From NCBI GenBank assembly GCA_964437445.1, contig CAYTGR010000033.1, positions 1 through 56,330 of the forward strand: DNA of 56,330 nucleotides, written 5' to 3'. Both the position numbers and the translations under genes were made by a program. This DNA is from CAYTGR01 sp964437445. Lineage in GTDB: Bacteria > Chloroflexota > Anaerolineae > B4-G1 > SLSP01. How positions within the stretch are numbered: the stretch's first letter is position 1; each line of letters starts with the position of its first letter. The notes under the pieces were generated by a model. The model saw only the letters and a list, made by a program, of their open reading frames with translations. It was not told where the DNA came from and searched no databases. This document shows positions 27,710 through 36,263 of this stretch, one piece after another.

Positions 27710-28834
27710 TTATTCCCGGACCAGCTTGAGTAGCCGTTGCCAGCCCTGCCGCCAGGAGGGGCTTTTGAGCCGCCAGGTCCCCACGATGCCATAGGGCAGG
27801 AAAAGGACCAGGGCGATAAAAATCAGGCCGAAGACCAGCGGCCAGCGCGGCCCAAACCACTGGTAGAAAAACTGCCCGACAATCTGCATCAGCCCCGCGC
27901 CGAGCATCGGGCCGATTAACGTGCCGATGCCCCCCAGGATCGTCATAATCAGCGCGTTAATGGTGGTGAGCGCGCCGGTCATGGAGGGGGTGGCACTGAC
28001 ATTCCAGAGCGACCAGAGCGCGCCGGCCAGCCCGGCCACGGTGGCCGAGACCATAAAGGCAATGGTGCGATAGGTGGCCGGATTATAGCCAATCGTCCGC
28101 ACGCGACTTTCATTTTCACGCAGGGCGACAAAAACCCGTCCCGTGGGCGACTCCACGATCCGCCGGACGACCAGATACATCACCACAGCGAAAATCAGGG
28201 CCACAAAGTAGAAGCGCAGCCGGTATTGGGTGGGGTTGAGCCAGACCGGCACCGGGATGCCGTGCAGCCCCTCATCGGCTCCGGTCCACTTCACAAAGTC
28301 GGTCGCCTTGGAGAGGATGTAGATCGCCTCGGCAATCGCTAAGGTGATCATGGCAAAGTAAACCCCTCTGACGCGGGCCGAGACGGCGCTGAAAAGCAGT
28401 CCCAGCAGGGCCGAGACGAGCACGACCAGCACCAGGGCGAGCAGGAAAAAGAGCAGCTCTGTGGCATCCAACCCGGCGAAAAGCACAATGCGATAACGTC
28501 CGGCGAAAGGTCCGGCGACATGCTTGAGAAAGAGCGCCATAGTGTAGGCGCCGCCGCCAAAAAAGGCGGCCTGCCCGAACGAGAGGATGCCGGTGTAGCC
28601 CATCAGCAGATCGTAGCTCATCGCGTAGACCGCCATGATGAAAAAGGCGATCAGCTGCCCCTGCCAGAATTTAGAGGGACCTTCTCCAACCGGCGTGCCG
28701 GTAATCCCACTGAACACAAAGGGGAAGAGCGCCAGACCGATAACTATTGTCAGTCCTACCCATTGCCCTCCCAACCAGCTGACCAGCCGTTGGCCCGTTG
28801 AGGCGTTGACTCGTTGATTTGCAGTTGTGCTCAT
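27710..28834 (-). CDS. livM: Branched-chain amino acid-type ABC permease LivM
   Basis: This is a 374-residue inner-membrane permease of the LivHM pair. Family landmarks are MAVYAMSYDLLMGYTGILSF, FGGGAYTMALF, and the cytoplasmic coupling segment VALRENESRVRTIGYNPATY, with about nine helices. It is the last gene of the 13-gene minus-strand run and starts four bases after the stop of livH. AAGGAG precedes the ATG. Codons 6-16 are built of 8-nt CGTTGAxx-type repeats (28788-28819), so the first 20 residues are probably not conserved. Liv-type systems also carry amides, urea and aromatic acids. Confidence 0.93.
   Translation of the reverse strand: MSTTANQRVNASTGQRLVSWLGGQWVGLTIVIGLALFPFVFSGITGTPVGEGPSKFWQGQLIAFFIMAVYAMSYDLLMGYTGILSFGQAAFFGGGAYTMALFLKHVAGPFAGRYRIVLFAGLDATELLFFLLALVLVVLVSALLGLLFSAVSARVRGVYFAMITLAIAEAIYILSKATDFVKWTGADEGLHGIPVPVWLNPTQYRLRFYFVALIFAVVMYLVVRRIVESPTGRVFVALRENESRVRTIGYNPATYRTIAFMVSATVAGLAGALWSLWNVSATPSMTGALTTINALIMTILGGIGTLIGPMLGAGLMQIVGQFFYQWFGPRWPLVFGLIFIALVLFLPYGIVGTWRLKSPSWRQGWQRLLKLVRE
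28788..28819 (-). repeat. Period-8 repeat in the first codons of livM
   Basis: Four 8-nt units read on the plus strand as CGTTGGCC, CGTTGAGG, CGTTGACT and CGTTGATT. They encode residues of the N-terminal tail, before the first membrane helix. Confidence 0.6.
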
Positions 28835-28838
28835 TCGC

Positions 28839-30341
28839 TCACTCCTTCTTTCCCATCAGCCCGGCCGGCCGGAGCAACAACACAATCGCCATGATGATGA
28901 CGGTGGAAGCCTCGGCAATGGCCGGCGAGAGCTGGAATTTAAGCGCCAGGTAGTCGCCAAAAGCGCGCGCCAGCCCCAGCAGGAGCGCGCCGATTGCCGC
29001 GCCGCTGTAGCTCCCCATCCCGCCGATGACAACGGTGATAAAGCCCTGTAACTGGAAAGCATCCCCCATTGCCGGTTGCACCGGGATGAACGGCGCTGCC
29101 CCGATCCCGCCCAGCGCTGCCAGGCCCGCGCCCAGCACAAAGACAATGGTGAAGACGCGCCGCACGTTGATCCCCAACGCCTCCACCATCTCCCGATCCT
29201 GCACGCCGGCGCGGATGATCATGCCGAGGCGGGAGTAATTCATCAGAATGCCCAGCGCCACCAACATGACTCCGCCCAGCACGATGATAAAGAGCCGGTA
29301 GGAAGGGAACGTGACCCCCAAAATGTCCACCGTGGTATTGTGGCCGCTGAACCAGGCCAGGAGGTTGGCAGCCTTGCCCGGCTGCGAAAAGAGCGGCGGG
29401 CGGCTCATCTGGTAGGCCAGCGGTTTCCAGAAAAGCATGATCAGCTCGCGGAGCACGTAGGCCAGTCCCAGCGTGACCAGCACCTGGTAGAACGGGCGCA
29501 CGTAGAGGGGGCGGATTAGGGTCAGCTCCACCACGGCTCCCAGCCCGGCGCCAACCAGCGTGCCGGTGAGCAGCGCCAGGACGAAGCGCCAGTCGGCGTT
29601 CATTTGCAACACGGCTATGGGGGCCGCTTCCCGCACGAAGACAGCGACCACGGTCAGCACGGCCAGGACGGCGACCACGAGCCAGCCCCGGCGGGCGGTG
29701 GAGCGGTGCACCATCTGCGTCTTATCACCAGGCCGCGCCTGGGAGATCGCCAACAGCAGACCGGCTACCAGCAGCAACGCCGGTCGGAGCCAGAAACGGG
29801 CCAGGGGTTCCTGCGGGGTGGCCTCGGCCAGGGGATTGGCGGCGACCATGGTGGCTACCAGCGCGGTATCCGCCAGCCCGATGAAATCCAGGCCGTTGAT
29901 GGCTACCACACCGACCACCAGCGCCACGATGGCCAGCGCCGTCCGGAGCGGCTTCTGCCAGCGTTCCGGCACCGGCCAGGCCATGACGGTGGAACGCAAA
30001 GGTGTACCGGTCAACAGGCCGGTCAACAGGGCCAGAATCAGCGGCGCCAGGCCAAAGAGGAAGGTGGGGTTGGTGAAAAATTGCCAGCCCATGTACGCCC
30101 CCACCATGAACATCGTCCCGTGGGCGAAGTTGAGGACATCCATCAGGCCAAAGATCAGCGTCAGGCCCGCGGCCACCATGAAATACAGCGCGCCCAAGGT
30201 CAATCCCGAAAGCGCCGTCCGCACGAACGGTTCGCGGCCCATCGTCAGCCAGCCGACGCCACTTAAAATCAGCAGCAGGCCAAAGACGACGACCAGCGTG
30301 CCGCGTTCAGCCCAAAATTGTTTGAAGGAGTTGCTTTGCAT
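28839..30341 (-). CDS. livH: Branched-chain amino acid-type ABC permease LivH, enlarged
   Basis: This is a 500-residue permease; LivH proteins are usually about 290-310. Residues 43-83 hold the canonical start (LTLGALYFMVAAGLTLIFGL, NFAHGTMFMVGAY). The canonical remainder resumes at about 262 (GAGLGAVVELTLIRPLYVRP) and includes GMIIRAGVQDREMVEALGIN, the coupling loop, and VIGGMGSYSGAAIGALLLG. Between them, about 90-250 is an extra stretch with several hydrophobic segments, absent from ordinary LivH. It overlaps no other frame and stays open, so it is a real insertion. It starts two bases after the stop of livF and ends four before livM. Confidence 0.92.
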   Translation of the reverse strand: MQSNSFKQFWAERGTLVVVFGLLLILSGVGWLTMGREPFVRTALSGLTLGALYFMVAAGLTLIFGLMDVLNFAHGTMFMVGAYMGWQFFTNPTFLFGLAPLILALLTGLLTGTPLRSTVMAWPVPERWQKPLRTALAIVALVVGVVAINGLDFIGLADTALVATMVAANPLAEATPQEPLARFWLRPALLLVAGLLLAISQARPGDKTQMVHRSTARRGWLVVAVLAVLTVVAVFVREAAPIAVLQMNADWRFVLALLTGTLVGAGLGAVVELTLIRPLYVRPFYQVLVTLGLAYVLRELIMLFWKPLAYQMSRPPLFSQPGKAANLLAWFSGHNTTVDILGVTFPSYRLFIIVLGGVMLVALGILMNYSRLGMIIRAGVQDREMVEALGINVRRVFTIVFVLGAGLAALGGIGAAPFIPVQPAMGDAFQLQGFITVVIGGMGSYSGAAIGALLLGLARAFGDYLALKFQLSPAIAEASTVIIMAIVLLLRPAGLMGKKE

Positions 30342-30343
30342 GG

Positions 30344-31081
30344 TTATGCCCCCCGTCGGCTAAGGGTCGCGCCGAGGTAGCGGTGAATGAGCGCCTGATC
30401 CTGGAGCAGCTCGGCCATCGCCCCCTCGTGAACGGTTTTGCCGTCATCTATGATATAGTAAGCCTGTCCCAACTGGCTGGCCATGATGAAGTTCTGTTCC
30501 ACCAGTAAGACGGTGGTGGTGGCGCTCAGCTGGCGGATGGCGGTCATCATTTGTTCAATGAGCACCGGGGCCAATCCCTCACTGGGTTCATCAATGAGCA
30601 GCAAGCGATTATCGGCCACCAGCGCGCGGGCGACGGCCAGCATCTGCTGCTGTCCACCGGAGAGGTGGTTGCCCGGCAGTTTGTAGAGCCGCTTGAGATC
30701 GGGGAAAAGTCCAAAGATAAAATCGGCTTTGCGCTCCAAATCGCCCTTTTTGCGTTCGGCAATGCGGAGATTTTCCATCACACTGAGGTTGCGAAAGATG
30801 GCGCGGTGCTCCGGCACGTAGCCGATCCCCAGGTTGGCGATATCAAAAGCGCGGCGACCTTGCAACTCCTGCCCATCAAAGAGGATCTGCCCCTGGCGCG
30901 GCGGTGTCAGCCCCAGGATAGATTTGAGCGTGGTCGTCTTGCCGGCGCCGTTGCGGCCCAGCAGCACCGTGATACTCCCCCGGCGCACCTTGAGCGAGAC
31001 CCCCTCCAAAATGTGGAACTGCCCGATGAAGGTGTGAATGGTATCCACGGTTAAGATATAATCGTCTTGCGGTTCCGGCAT
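30344..31081 (-). CDS. livF: ABC transporter ATPase LivF
   Basis: This is a 245-residue ATP-binding subunit. Walker A is GRNGAGKTT, the Q-loop lies near GLTPPRQG, the signature is LSGGQQQMLAVARAL, and Walker B is LLLIDEPSEGL, followed by VLLVEQNF with the switch region. GLAP after the Walker B distinguishes LivF from LivG. GGAGGGG precedes the ATG. It couples ATP hydrolysis to transport through LivH/LivM. It is separated from livG by 169 bp filled with two heptamer arrays. Confidence 0.95.
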   Translation of the reverse strand: MPEPQDDYILTVDTIHTFIGQFHILEGVSLKVRRGSITVLLGRNGAGKTTTLKSILGLTPPRQGQILFDGQELQGRRAFDIANLGIGYVPEHRAIFRNLSVMENLRIAERKKGDLERKADFIFGLFPDLKRLYKLPGNHLSGGQQQMLAVARALVADNRLLLIDEPSEGLAPVLIEQMMTAIRQLSATTTVLLVEQNFIMASQLGQAYYIIDDGKTVHEGAMAELLQDQALIHRYLGATLSRRGA

Positions 31082-31096
31082 AGTGTTTCCCCTCCG

Positions 31097-31145
31097 TCAA
31101 ACCTCAAACGTCAAGCGCCAAACGTCAAACGCCAAACGTCAAACG
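31097..31145 (-). repeat. Heptamer array (TCAAACG family), 7 units
   Basis: Seven contiguous units, mostly TCAAACG or CCAAACG on the plus strand, lie directly upstream of the livF Shine-Dalgarno. Confidence 0.9.
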
Positions 31146-31187
31146 TAGATGTGAAAAGGTGCCAGAAGAACCATCGCAGGGCGAGCC

Positions 31188-31257
31188 TCACGTTTCACGC
31201 TTCACGCCTCACGTTTCACGTCTCACGTCTCACGTTTCACGTCTCACGTCTCACGTT
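31188..31257 (-). repeat. Heptamer array (TCACGTT family), 10 units, contains livG stop
   Basis: Ten contiguous units TCACGTT/TCACGTC/TCACGCC. The livG stop codon (TGA on the minus strand) is the first three bases of the last unit, 31251-31253, so the last codons of livG are encoded by array sequence. Confidence 0.93.
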
Positions 31258-32030
31258 TTACTCAGATCCCCATACAGCGCCCCCAAATAGGCGCTTTGCA
31301 CGGTGGCATCGGCGGCAATTTCCTGCGGCGAGCCTTCGGCCAGCACCTGCCCCTGGTGCATCACGGTGATCTTGTCCGAGATGCTCATCACCATATCCAT
31401 CCGGTGCTCTACCAGCACGATGGTTTTATCACCCTGGGCCATGATCCCCCGGATGATCTCCAGCAGCGCCGGCACCTGCTCGGAGGACATCCCGGCGGTC
31501 GGCTCATCCAGCAGCAAGACCTGCGGGTTGCTGGCCAGGATGATCCCCAACTCCAGCTTACGTTTGTCACCGTGCGGTAGCATCCGGGCCGGGAGGTGCT
31601 CGCGTCCCTGCAACCCCACCTGGGCAATGGCGGCATACGCCCGCTCCTCGTACTGCCGGAAACCGGCGGCCCGGTGCAGGAGCTTGAAATTGTCATGGCC
31701 CAGCGCCTGGGCGGCCAGCCGGATATTCTCCAGCACCGTCAGGTTGGGGAAGAGGTTGGTGATCTGGAACGAGCGCCCCAGCCCCAGATGGGCAATCCGG
31801 TGGGGTGGCAAATGGGTGATGTCGCGCCCCTGGTAGATGACGTGACCGCGCGTCGGGCGCAGTGTGCCGCTCAGCAGGTTGAAAAACGTCGTCTTGCCTG
31901 CACCGTTGGGCCCAATGATAGAGTGCAGGGTGCGGGCCTGGATTTGCATACTGACATCATCCACTGCTACCAGCCCGCCGAACTCTTTGCGCAAATGGCG
32001 GGCTTCCAGGATTATCTCATTAGCGGTCAT
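31251..32030 (-). CDS. livG: ABC transporter ATPase LivG
   Basis: This is a 259-residue ATP-binding subunit. Walker A is GPNGAGKTT. The signature region reads LPHGDKRKLELGIILA, the LivG-type variant of LSGGQ. Walker B is VLLLDEPTAGMS, followed by VLVEHRMDMVM with the switch His. I prefer the ATG at 32030, eight bases after AAAGG; another ATG two codons upstream (32036) is possible but too close to it. The C-terminal SKT and the TGA stop come from the adjoining heptamer array. It acts with LivF, LivH, LivM and LivK encoded around it. Confidence 0.94.
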   Translation of the reverse strand: MTANEIILEARHLRKEFGGLVAVDDVSMQIQARTLHSIIGPNGAGKTTFFNLLSGTLRPTRGHVIYQGRDITHLPPHRIAHLGLGRSFQITNLFPNLTVLENIRLAAQALGHDNFKLLHRAAGFRQYEERAYAAIAQVGLQGREHLPARMLPHGDKRKLELGIILASNPQVLLLDEPTAGMSSEQVPALLEIIRGIMAQGDKTIVLVEHRMDMVMSISDKITVMHQGQVLAEGSPQEIAADATVQSAYLGALYGDLSKT

Positions 32031-32057
32031 GAGCATGGCCTTTCTATAAGTTTGGTA

Positions 32058-32151
32058 ATGCGTGATGCGTAAAAGTTTCCTTCACGCATCACGCATCACG
32101 CATCACGCATCACGCATCACGTATCACGTATCACGTATTACGCATCACGCA
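32058..32151 (-). repeat. Heptamer array (TCACGCA family), 10 units, with inverted arm
   Basis: Ten units (32082-32151), TCACGCA or TCACGTA with one TTACGCA. The arm ATGCGTGATGCGT at 32058-32070 is a perfect reverse complement of 32084-32096, so a 13-bp stem can form between livK and livG. Confidence 0.92.
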
Positions 32152-32154
32152 TAA

Positions 32155-33519
32155 CTATTTGTTCATGTCGCAGCGGCTGGCGTATTCCCCTTCCAGCGTG
32201 CAGGGGACACCCAGCTCGTCGTACTTGGAGACGTAGACCGTCTCAAAGAAAGCATAGGTCGGGCGGCCCTGGGCATCCTTGGGCGGATCAATGGTGACCA
32301 GTTTGAGGATGTTCATCGGCTGCTCGCAGACATGGTCGCCGGGGCGGATGTAGTAGGTGCCCTTGGGGCCTTCAAACTTCAGCCCTTCCAGCGCCTTGAT
32401 CATCGCATCGCCGCTGGCATCGCCGTTGGTCTTCTTCAACGCCTCGGCCAGCGCAATCGCCGAAGCCATCCCGCCGGCGGTGAAGAGATCAGGGGGTTCA
32501 TTATACTCTTCCAGGTGGCGCTTGACCAGCCAGTCATTGACTGCGGTCTTGGCGGCGGTGTAGTGGTAGACGTTCAGCCCGATCTGACCGACAGCTGAGC
32601 CGTAGACGGCGGCAAAGGAAGCGTTATCGCCATAGCCGGTCGCCACGCGCATCTTGTCCAGCGCGCCCAGGTCGCCCAGCTGTTGGAAGAGCGTCACGTA
32701 GCCGGTGCCGGCCCAGGTCAGGAAGAGGCAGTCAGCGCCGGAATCCATCGCCTGCTGAATGTAGGGAGTGAAATCGGTAGTATCGGCAGGGGCGTAGATC
32801 TGGGCGACCACTTCGCCGCCGAACTTCTTGACGGCGAAATCCAACGCTGCGCCACTGCCCTGGCCGAAAGCGTTGTCAATGCCGATATGGGCGAACTTCT
32901 TGCCGACATTTTCCACCAGATACTTGGCGATGACCAGCACGTCGTCGTAGTTGGTGCGGCTGGTGCGGAAGACGTAGGGGTTGAAGTTCTTGCCGGTGAT
33001 GAAAGCCGAGGCGGCGGGGTCTACCATCAGGATGATCTTGTTTTCCAGCGCGACGGTGGTCAGGGCCACGGCTTCGGCGGAGCCGACGGGGCCTTGCAAC
33101 AGCTCCACACCCTCTTTTTCAATCAGTTCGCGGGCCAGCTGCACGGCCTTCTCCGCGTTACCCTCGGTATCGCGGACGATGACCTCTACCGGGCGATTGG
33201 CGATCACCCAGCGGCCCTGGTCATCCTTGACGCCGCCGGAGGCGTACTCCAGCCCCAGCGCGAAACCGCGCGTCTGCTGGAGCCCGTAGAGCTGCATCGC
33301 GCCGGATTGCATCGTCAGCTGGCCGATCTTCAGCACAGGGCCGTAGGCCGGCTTGGCTTCCGTCGTGGCCGGCGGCGCGGTCGTGGGGGCCTGCGTGGGG
33401 GCCTCGGTGGTGGCCGGCGGGGGCGTGGTGGGCGCCGGAGTCGGCGTCGCTGTCTGCACACAGGCACTCAACAGCAAGGCAGCCAAAACCAAAACACTTA
33501 ACAACACGGACTTCTTCAT
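32155..33519 (-). CDS. livK: Substrate-binding lipoprotein LivK-like
   Basis: This is a 454-residue periplasmic-binding-type lipoprotein of the leucine/amide-binding family (type I fold). The signal peptide ends in LLSAC with C20 lipidated, followed by a Thr/Pro/Ala linker (about 22-55). The mature domain begins VLKIGQLTMQSGAMQLYGLQ and has the family segments LLQGPVGSAEAVALT and FAHIGIDNAFGQG. It delivers the ligand to LivHM. AGGAGGAGG precedes the ATG. The gene stop lies three bases from the heptamer array on its 3' side. Ligands of this family range from Leu/Ile/Val to amides and aromatic acids; neighbouring CoA-enzyme genes favour an organic acid. Confidence 0.93.
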   Translation of the reverse strand: MKKSVLLSVLVLAALLLSACVQTATPTPAPTTPPPATTEAPTQAPTTAPPATTEAKPAYGPVLKIGQLTMQSGAMQLYGLQQTRGFALGLEYASGGVKDDQGRWVIANRPVEVIVRDTEGNAEKAVQLARELIEKEGVELLQGPVGSAEAVALTTVALENKIILMVDPAASAFITGKNFNPYVFRTSRTNYDDVLVIAKYLVENVGKKFAHIGIDNAFGQGSGAALDFAVKKFGGEVVAQIYAPADTTDFTPYIQQAMDSGADCLFLTWAGTGYVTLFQQLGDLGALDKMRVATGYGDNASFAAVYGSAVGQIGLNVYHYTAAKTAVNDWLVKRHLEEYNEPPDLFTAGGMASAIALAEALKKTNGDASGDAMIKALEGLKFEGPKGTYYIRPGDHVCEQPMNILKLVTIDPPKDAQGRPTYAFFETVYVSKYDELGVPCTLEGEYASRCDMNK

Positions 33520-33566
33520 CGGTTCCTCCTCCTATGGATTGAAATATGGGTACAACCAACAAGATT

Positions 33567-33629
33567 TCAAACGTCAAACGCCAGGCTTCAGATGACGAAT
33601 GACTTTTGACTTATGACTTTTGATTTTTG
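33567..33629 (-). repeat. Heptamer array (TCAAACG / ACTTTTG families), 9 units, contains a stop codon
   Basis: Nine contiguous 7-nt units whose sequence drifts from TCAAACG to ACTTTTG. The TAA stop of the next gene (33611-33613) is inside the array, which supplies the last few codons. Confidence 0.85.
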
Positions 33630-34408
33630 AGAAAGCCCAAGACCAGGGCATTGAACAGGTCCGGCTGCTCCAGGCAGAGTGCGTGCCCTGCCCCTGGGAC
33701 AACCACGAGCCGGGCGCCGGGAATGCTGCGGGCGATCAGCTCGCTGTAGCGGCGCGGCTTGAGGATATCCTGCTCACCCACCAGCACCAATGTCAGCGCG
33801 GTAATGCGCGGCAGGTCGGCGGTCAGATCCAGCCGCAGGAAGCACTCCAGCAATTCCAGCACCGCGTCAAAGTCCAGGGCGGCGTAGCGCGCGCCGGCCG
33901 CTTGCAACGCCGCCCGGTTGGCCGCGATGTAGGCATCGGAGAAGTTAAGCGGGTAGCTGACGCGGTAGAGCTGCTCCGGGTCATGCGCTCGCGCGGCCGC
34001 CACCCAGCTTTCAATCAACCCGCGCAGCACCGGCCCGACCTCGCTGACCGCCGACGAGACAAAGAGCGAGCGCGTCCGCTCCGGGTAGCGCAGCGCGAAG
34101 GCCAGGCTCACTTCGCCGCCGTAGGAGATGCCGCCGATGTGCGCCTGCTCAATGCCGAGCGCCGTCAGCAGCGCCGCCAGATCGTCGGCGTGGAGCGCCA
34201 TCGTGTACGGCCCGGCCGGATGCGCCGATTTCCACATCCCCCGGCAATCATAGAGCAACAGCCGGTAGTGCCGGGAGAACGCCGGCGTCTGGAAAGCCCA
34301 GCTGGCCGTGCTCATCAGCACCCCGTTGGAGAGCACCACCACCTCGGCATCTTCCGGGCCATGGAGCTCGTAGTACAACTCAGTGCCGTTGACCGCGATT
34401 TTGGGCAT
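33611..34408 (-). CDS. Alpha/beta hydrolase (3-oxoadipate enol-lactonase-like)
   Basis: This is a 265-residue alpha/beta hydrolase. The nucleophile elbow is GGISYGGE. The acid is probably the Asp in VGEQDILKP and the base the His in GAGHALCLEQP, a complete Ser-Asp-His triad. The oxyanion region is LSNGVLMSTASW, and DCRGMWKS resembles enol-lactonases of the beta-ketoadipate pathway. I start at the ATG at 34408 after AAAGGGGGG; the frame is open 14 codons upstream. The C-terminal residues and stop fall in the heptamer array. It sits between the DUF35 gene and livK in the putative catabolic operon. Ester, lactone or thioester substrates are all possible. Confidence 0.88.
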   Translation of the reverse strand: MPKIAVNGTELYYELHGPEDAEVVVLSNGVLMSTASWAFQTPAFSRHYRLLLYDCRGMWKSAHPAGPYTMALHADDLAALLTALGIEQAHIGGISYGGEVSLAFALRYPERTRSLFVSSAVSEVGPVLRGLIESWVAAARAHDPEQLYRVSYPLNFSDAYIAANRAALQAAGARYAALDFDAVLELLECFLRLDLTADLPRITALTLVLVGEQDILKPRRYSELIARSIPGARLVVVPGAGHALCLEQPDLFNALVLGFLKNQKS

Positions 34409-34446
34409 AGCCCCCCTTTCCAACCTCAACCCTGAAACGCCGCACC

Positions 34447-34502
34447 TCACGCCTCACGTTTCACGTTTTACGTTTCACGTTTTACGTTTCACGCTTTACG
34501 CT
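34447..34502 (-). repeat. Heptamer array (TCACGTT/TTACGTT), 8 units, contains a stop codon
   Basis: Eight contiguous units. The last (34496-34502) provides the TAA stop (34496-34498) of the DUF35 gene. Confidence 0.92.
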
Positions 34503-34915
34503 TCAACCTGAAACGCCAGGTAGGTCTTCTTCGCCTCGCCCTCGCCCCGTTCCACGTAGGCGACGGTGACCGGGGCGCCGATGGCGATGGCTTCTGGCCG
34601 GCAGACATCCACGCCCAAAATCTGGGCGCTGATGCTGGGGCCTTCCTCCAATTGCACGAACCCGGCGCAGTAGGGATTCTTGCGGTCGTAGCCGGCGGCC
34701 AGCATGAGCGTCGGGGCGATGGAAATGATGCTGAAGCCGGTCAGTTTCCCTTTGCCGGAGAGCTCCACCCACTCCATCTCCCCCGTGTGGCAGTGGGAGC
34801 AGAGCGGGCGCGGCGGCAGGAAGGTCGCGCCGCACTGGCGGCAGCGCGTCCCCATGAGCTTGTGCTCGCCCAGGAATTGGTAGAATTCCGCCGGTGTAAA
34901 GGCTTTCTCGCTCAT
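34496..34915 (-). CDS. DUF35 zinc-ribbon/OB-fold partner of thiolase
   Basis: This 139-residue protein is of the DUF35 type: an N-terminal helix, a rubredoxin-like zinc ribbon (CRQCGATFLPPRPLCSHC) and an OB-fold domain (about 55-135). DUF35 proteins pair with thiolase-like enzymes; in archaea one scaffolds acetoacetyl-CoA thiolase and HMG-CoA synthase and may bind CoA. The start lies three bases after the stop of the thiolase gene, which strongly supports complex formation. The TAA stop is encoded by the first heptamer of the array. It is probably structural or substrate-channelling rather than catalytic. Confidence 0.92.
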   Translation of the reverse strand: MSEKAFTPAEFYQFLGEHKLMGTRCRQCGATFLPPRPLCSHCHTGEMEWVELSGKGKLTGFSIISIAPTLMLAAGYDRKNPYCAGFVQLEEGPSISAQILGVDVCRPEAIAIGAPVTVAYVERGEGEAKKTYLAFQVEA

Positions 34916-34918
34916 GGG

Positions 34919-36181
34919 TTACCTCCGCTCAAAGATGTGGATGACACAAGTCTGACCGGTTCCGCCGACGTTGTGCGTCATCCCCAGGTTGATATCGCCG
35001 GGCAGCTGGCGGGCGCCCGCCTCGCCCCGGGCCTGCTTCCAGATTTCCACAACCTGGCCGATCCCCGAAGCGCCCACGGGATGCCCTTTGGACTTCAGCC
35101 CGCCGGAGGAGTTGATGGGCCGGGCGCCCTCGCGGGAGGTCACCCCTTCCTCGGCGGCCCGCCAGCCCGTCCCTGGCGCGAAGAAGCCCAGGTCTTCGCT
35201 GGCGATGATCTCGGCGATGGTGAAGCAGTCGTGGACCTCCACCGCTTTGATGTCGGCGGGCGTGACCCCGGCCATGGCGTAGGCCTGCTCCGCCGCCCGT
35301 TTCGCCGCCGGGAGAGAGGTCAACGTCGGGCGGCCGTAGGTCGCGGCGTCGCTGGCCTGACCAGAGCCGATGATGTAGAGCGGCCGGTCGCTGAAGCGAC
35401 GGGCCAGATCCTCACTGACCAGCAGCACGGCGGCCGCGCCGTCGGAGATGGGCGAGCAATCGTAGAGCCGCAGCGGCCAGGCGATGGTAGGATTGGCGCG
35501 CGGGTCGCGCAGAAATTCCAGCTCATCGGCCCAGGTTGGAACCGGCTGCCCCTTTTTGGCAGCACTCTTCTTGCGCCCTTCCATCAGGTCACTGATGCGT
35601 TGCCCAAACTGCGCTTTCTCATTCAGTGAGCCGTGCTCATGGTTTTTCATCCCCACCTTGAGGAAGGTATCCGGCGTTGCTCCGTACTGCGCCATGTACG
35701 CGGTCGCCATCGCCGCGTAGAGGCCGGGAAAGGTGAAACCAGCCGCTGCCTCGTAGAGCACATCGGCTGCCGTCCCCAACGTATCGGTGACGCGCTCGGT
35801 CGGCAAGTCGGTCATCTTTTCCACTGCGCCGACCAGCACCATGTCGTACAGGCCAGAAGCAATCGCGAGTACCCCCTGGCGTAGCGCGACGCCGCCGCTG
35901 GCACAGGCATCTTCCACGCGGGTGGCCGGGCGTGGCGTCAGCCCGACCCAATCGGCCATGAGGGGGGCAATGTGCCCCTGCCCCTCAAACAGGTCGCTGG
36001 TGTAATTACCGATATAGAGCGCCTCAATCTCATTGGCATCCAACTCTTTATCTATGGAGGCGCGCAGTTCTTTGAAGGCCTCCACGAAAAGGTCGCGGCT
36101 GGTCAGGCCGGGGAACGCGCCAAACTTGCTCATCCCCGCCCCGACGATGGCGACCCCACGACCGAGTTTGCGTTGAGTCAT
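34919..36181 (-). CDS. Thiolase (SCP2/acetyl-CoA acetyltransferase-like)
   Basis: This is a 420-residue thiolase-superfamily enzyme of the type found with DUF35 partners. The nucleophile is C93 in VEDACASGG. The downstream active-site segments are VEVHDCFTIAE, GGLKSKGHPVGASG (His) and HNVGGTG. Such enzymes cleave or form 3-ketoacyl-CoA by Claisen chemistry. The ATG at 36181 follows AGGAGGAAGTT; the frame is open 28 codons further but that leader is the heptamer hairpin at 36211-36263. It is co-transcribed with the DUF35 gene. Whether it works in degradation or condensation is undecided; the CoA-transferase and reductase in the same run fit either. Confidence 0.93.
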   Translation of the reverse strand: MTQRKLGRGVAIVGAGMSKFGAFPGLTSRDLFVEAFKELRASIDKELDANEIEALYIGNYTSDLFEGQGHIAPLMADWVGLTPRPATRVEDACASGGVALRQGVLAIASGLYDMVLVGAVEKMTDLPTERVTDTLGTAADVLYEAAAGFTFPGLYAAMATAYMAQYGATPDTFLKVGMKNHEHGSLNEKAQFGQRISDLMEGRKKSAAKKGQPVPTWADELEFLRDPRANPTIAWPLRLYDCSPISDGAAAVLLVSEDLARRFSDRPLYIIGSGQASDAATYGRPTLTSLPAAKRAAEQAYAMAGVTPADIKAVEVHDCFTIAEIIASEDLGFFAPGTGWRAAEEGVTSREGARPINSSGGLKSKGHPVGASGIGQVVEIWKQARGEAGARQLPGDINLGMTHNVGGTGQTCVIHIFERR

Positions 36182-36210
36182 AACTTCCTCCTGGTATAGT
36201 GTGGAATACG

Positions 36211-36263
36211 TGTTGCGTAGTGCGTAGTGTGCGAAAAACGGAATACGCACTACGCAATACGTC
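36211..36263 (-). repeat. Heptamer hairpin (TGCGTAG family), contains a stop codon
   Basis: TGTTGCG, TAGTGCG and TAGTGTG (36211-36231) face ATACGCA, CTACGCA and ATACGTC (36243-36263). The two arms are near-perfect complements and can form a stem of about 15 bp. The hydrolase TGA (36262-36264) is at the edge of the array. Confidence 0.85.

Noticed and set aside
31188..32151. Heptamer arrays read as CRISPR arrays
   Set aside because: Units are 7 nt with no spacers and no cas genes nearby; CRISPR repeats are about 23-50 nt separated by unique spacers.
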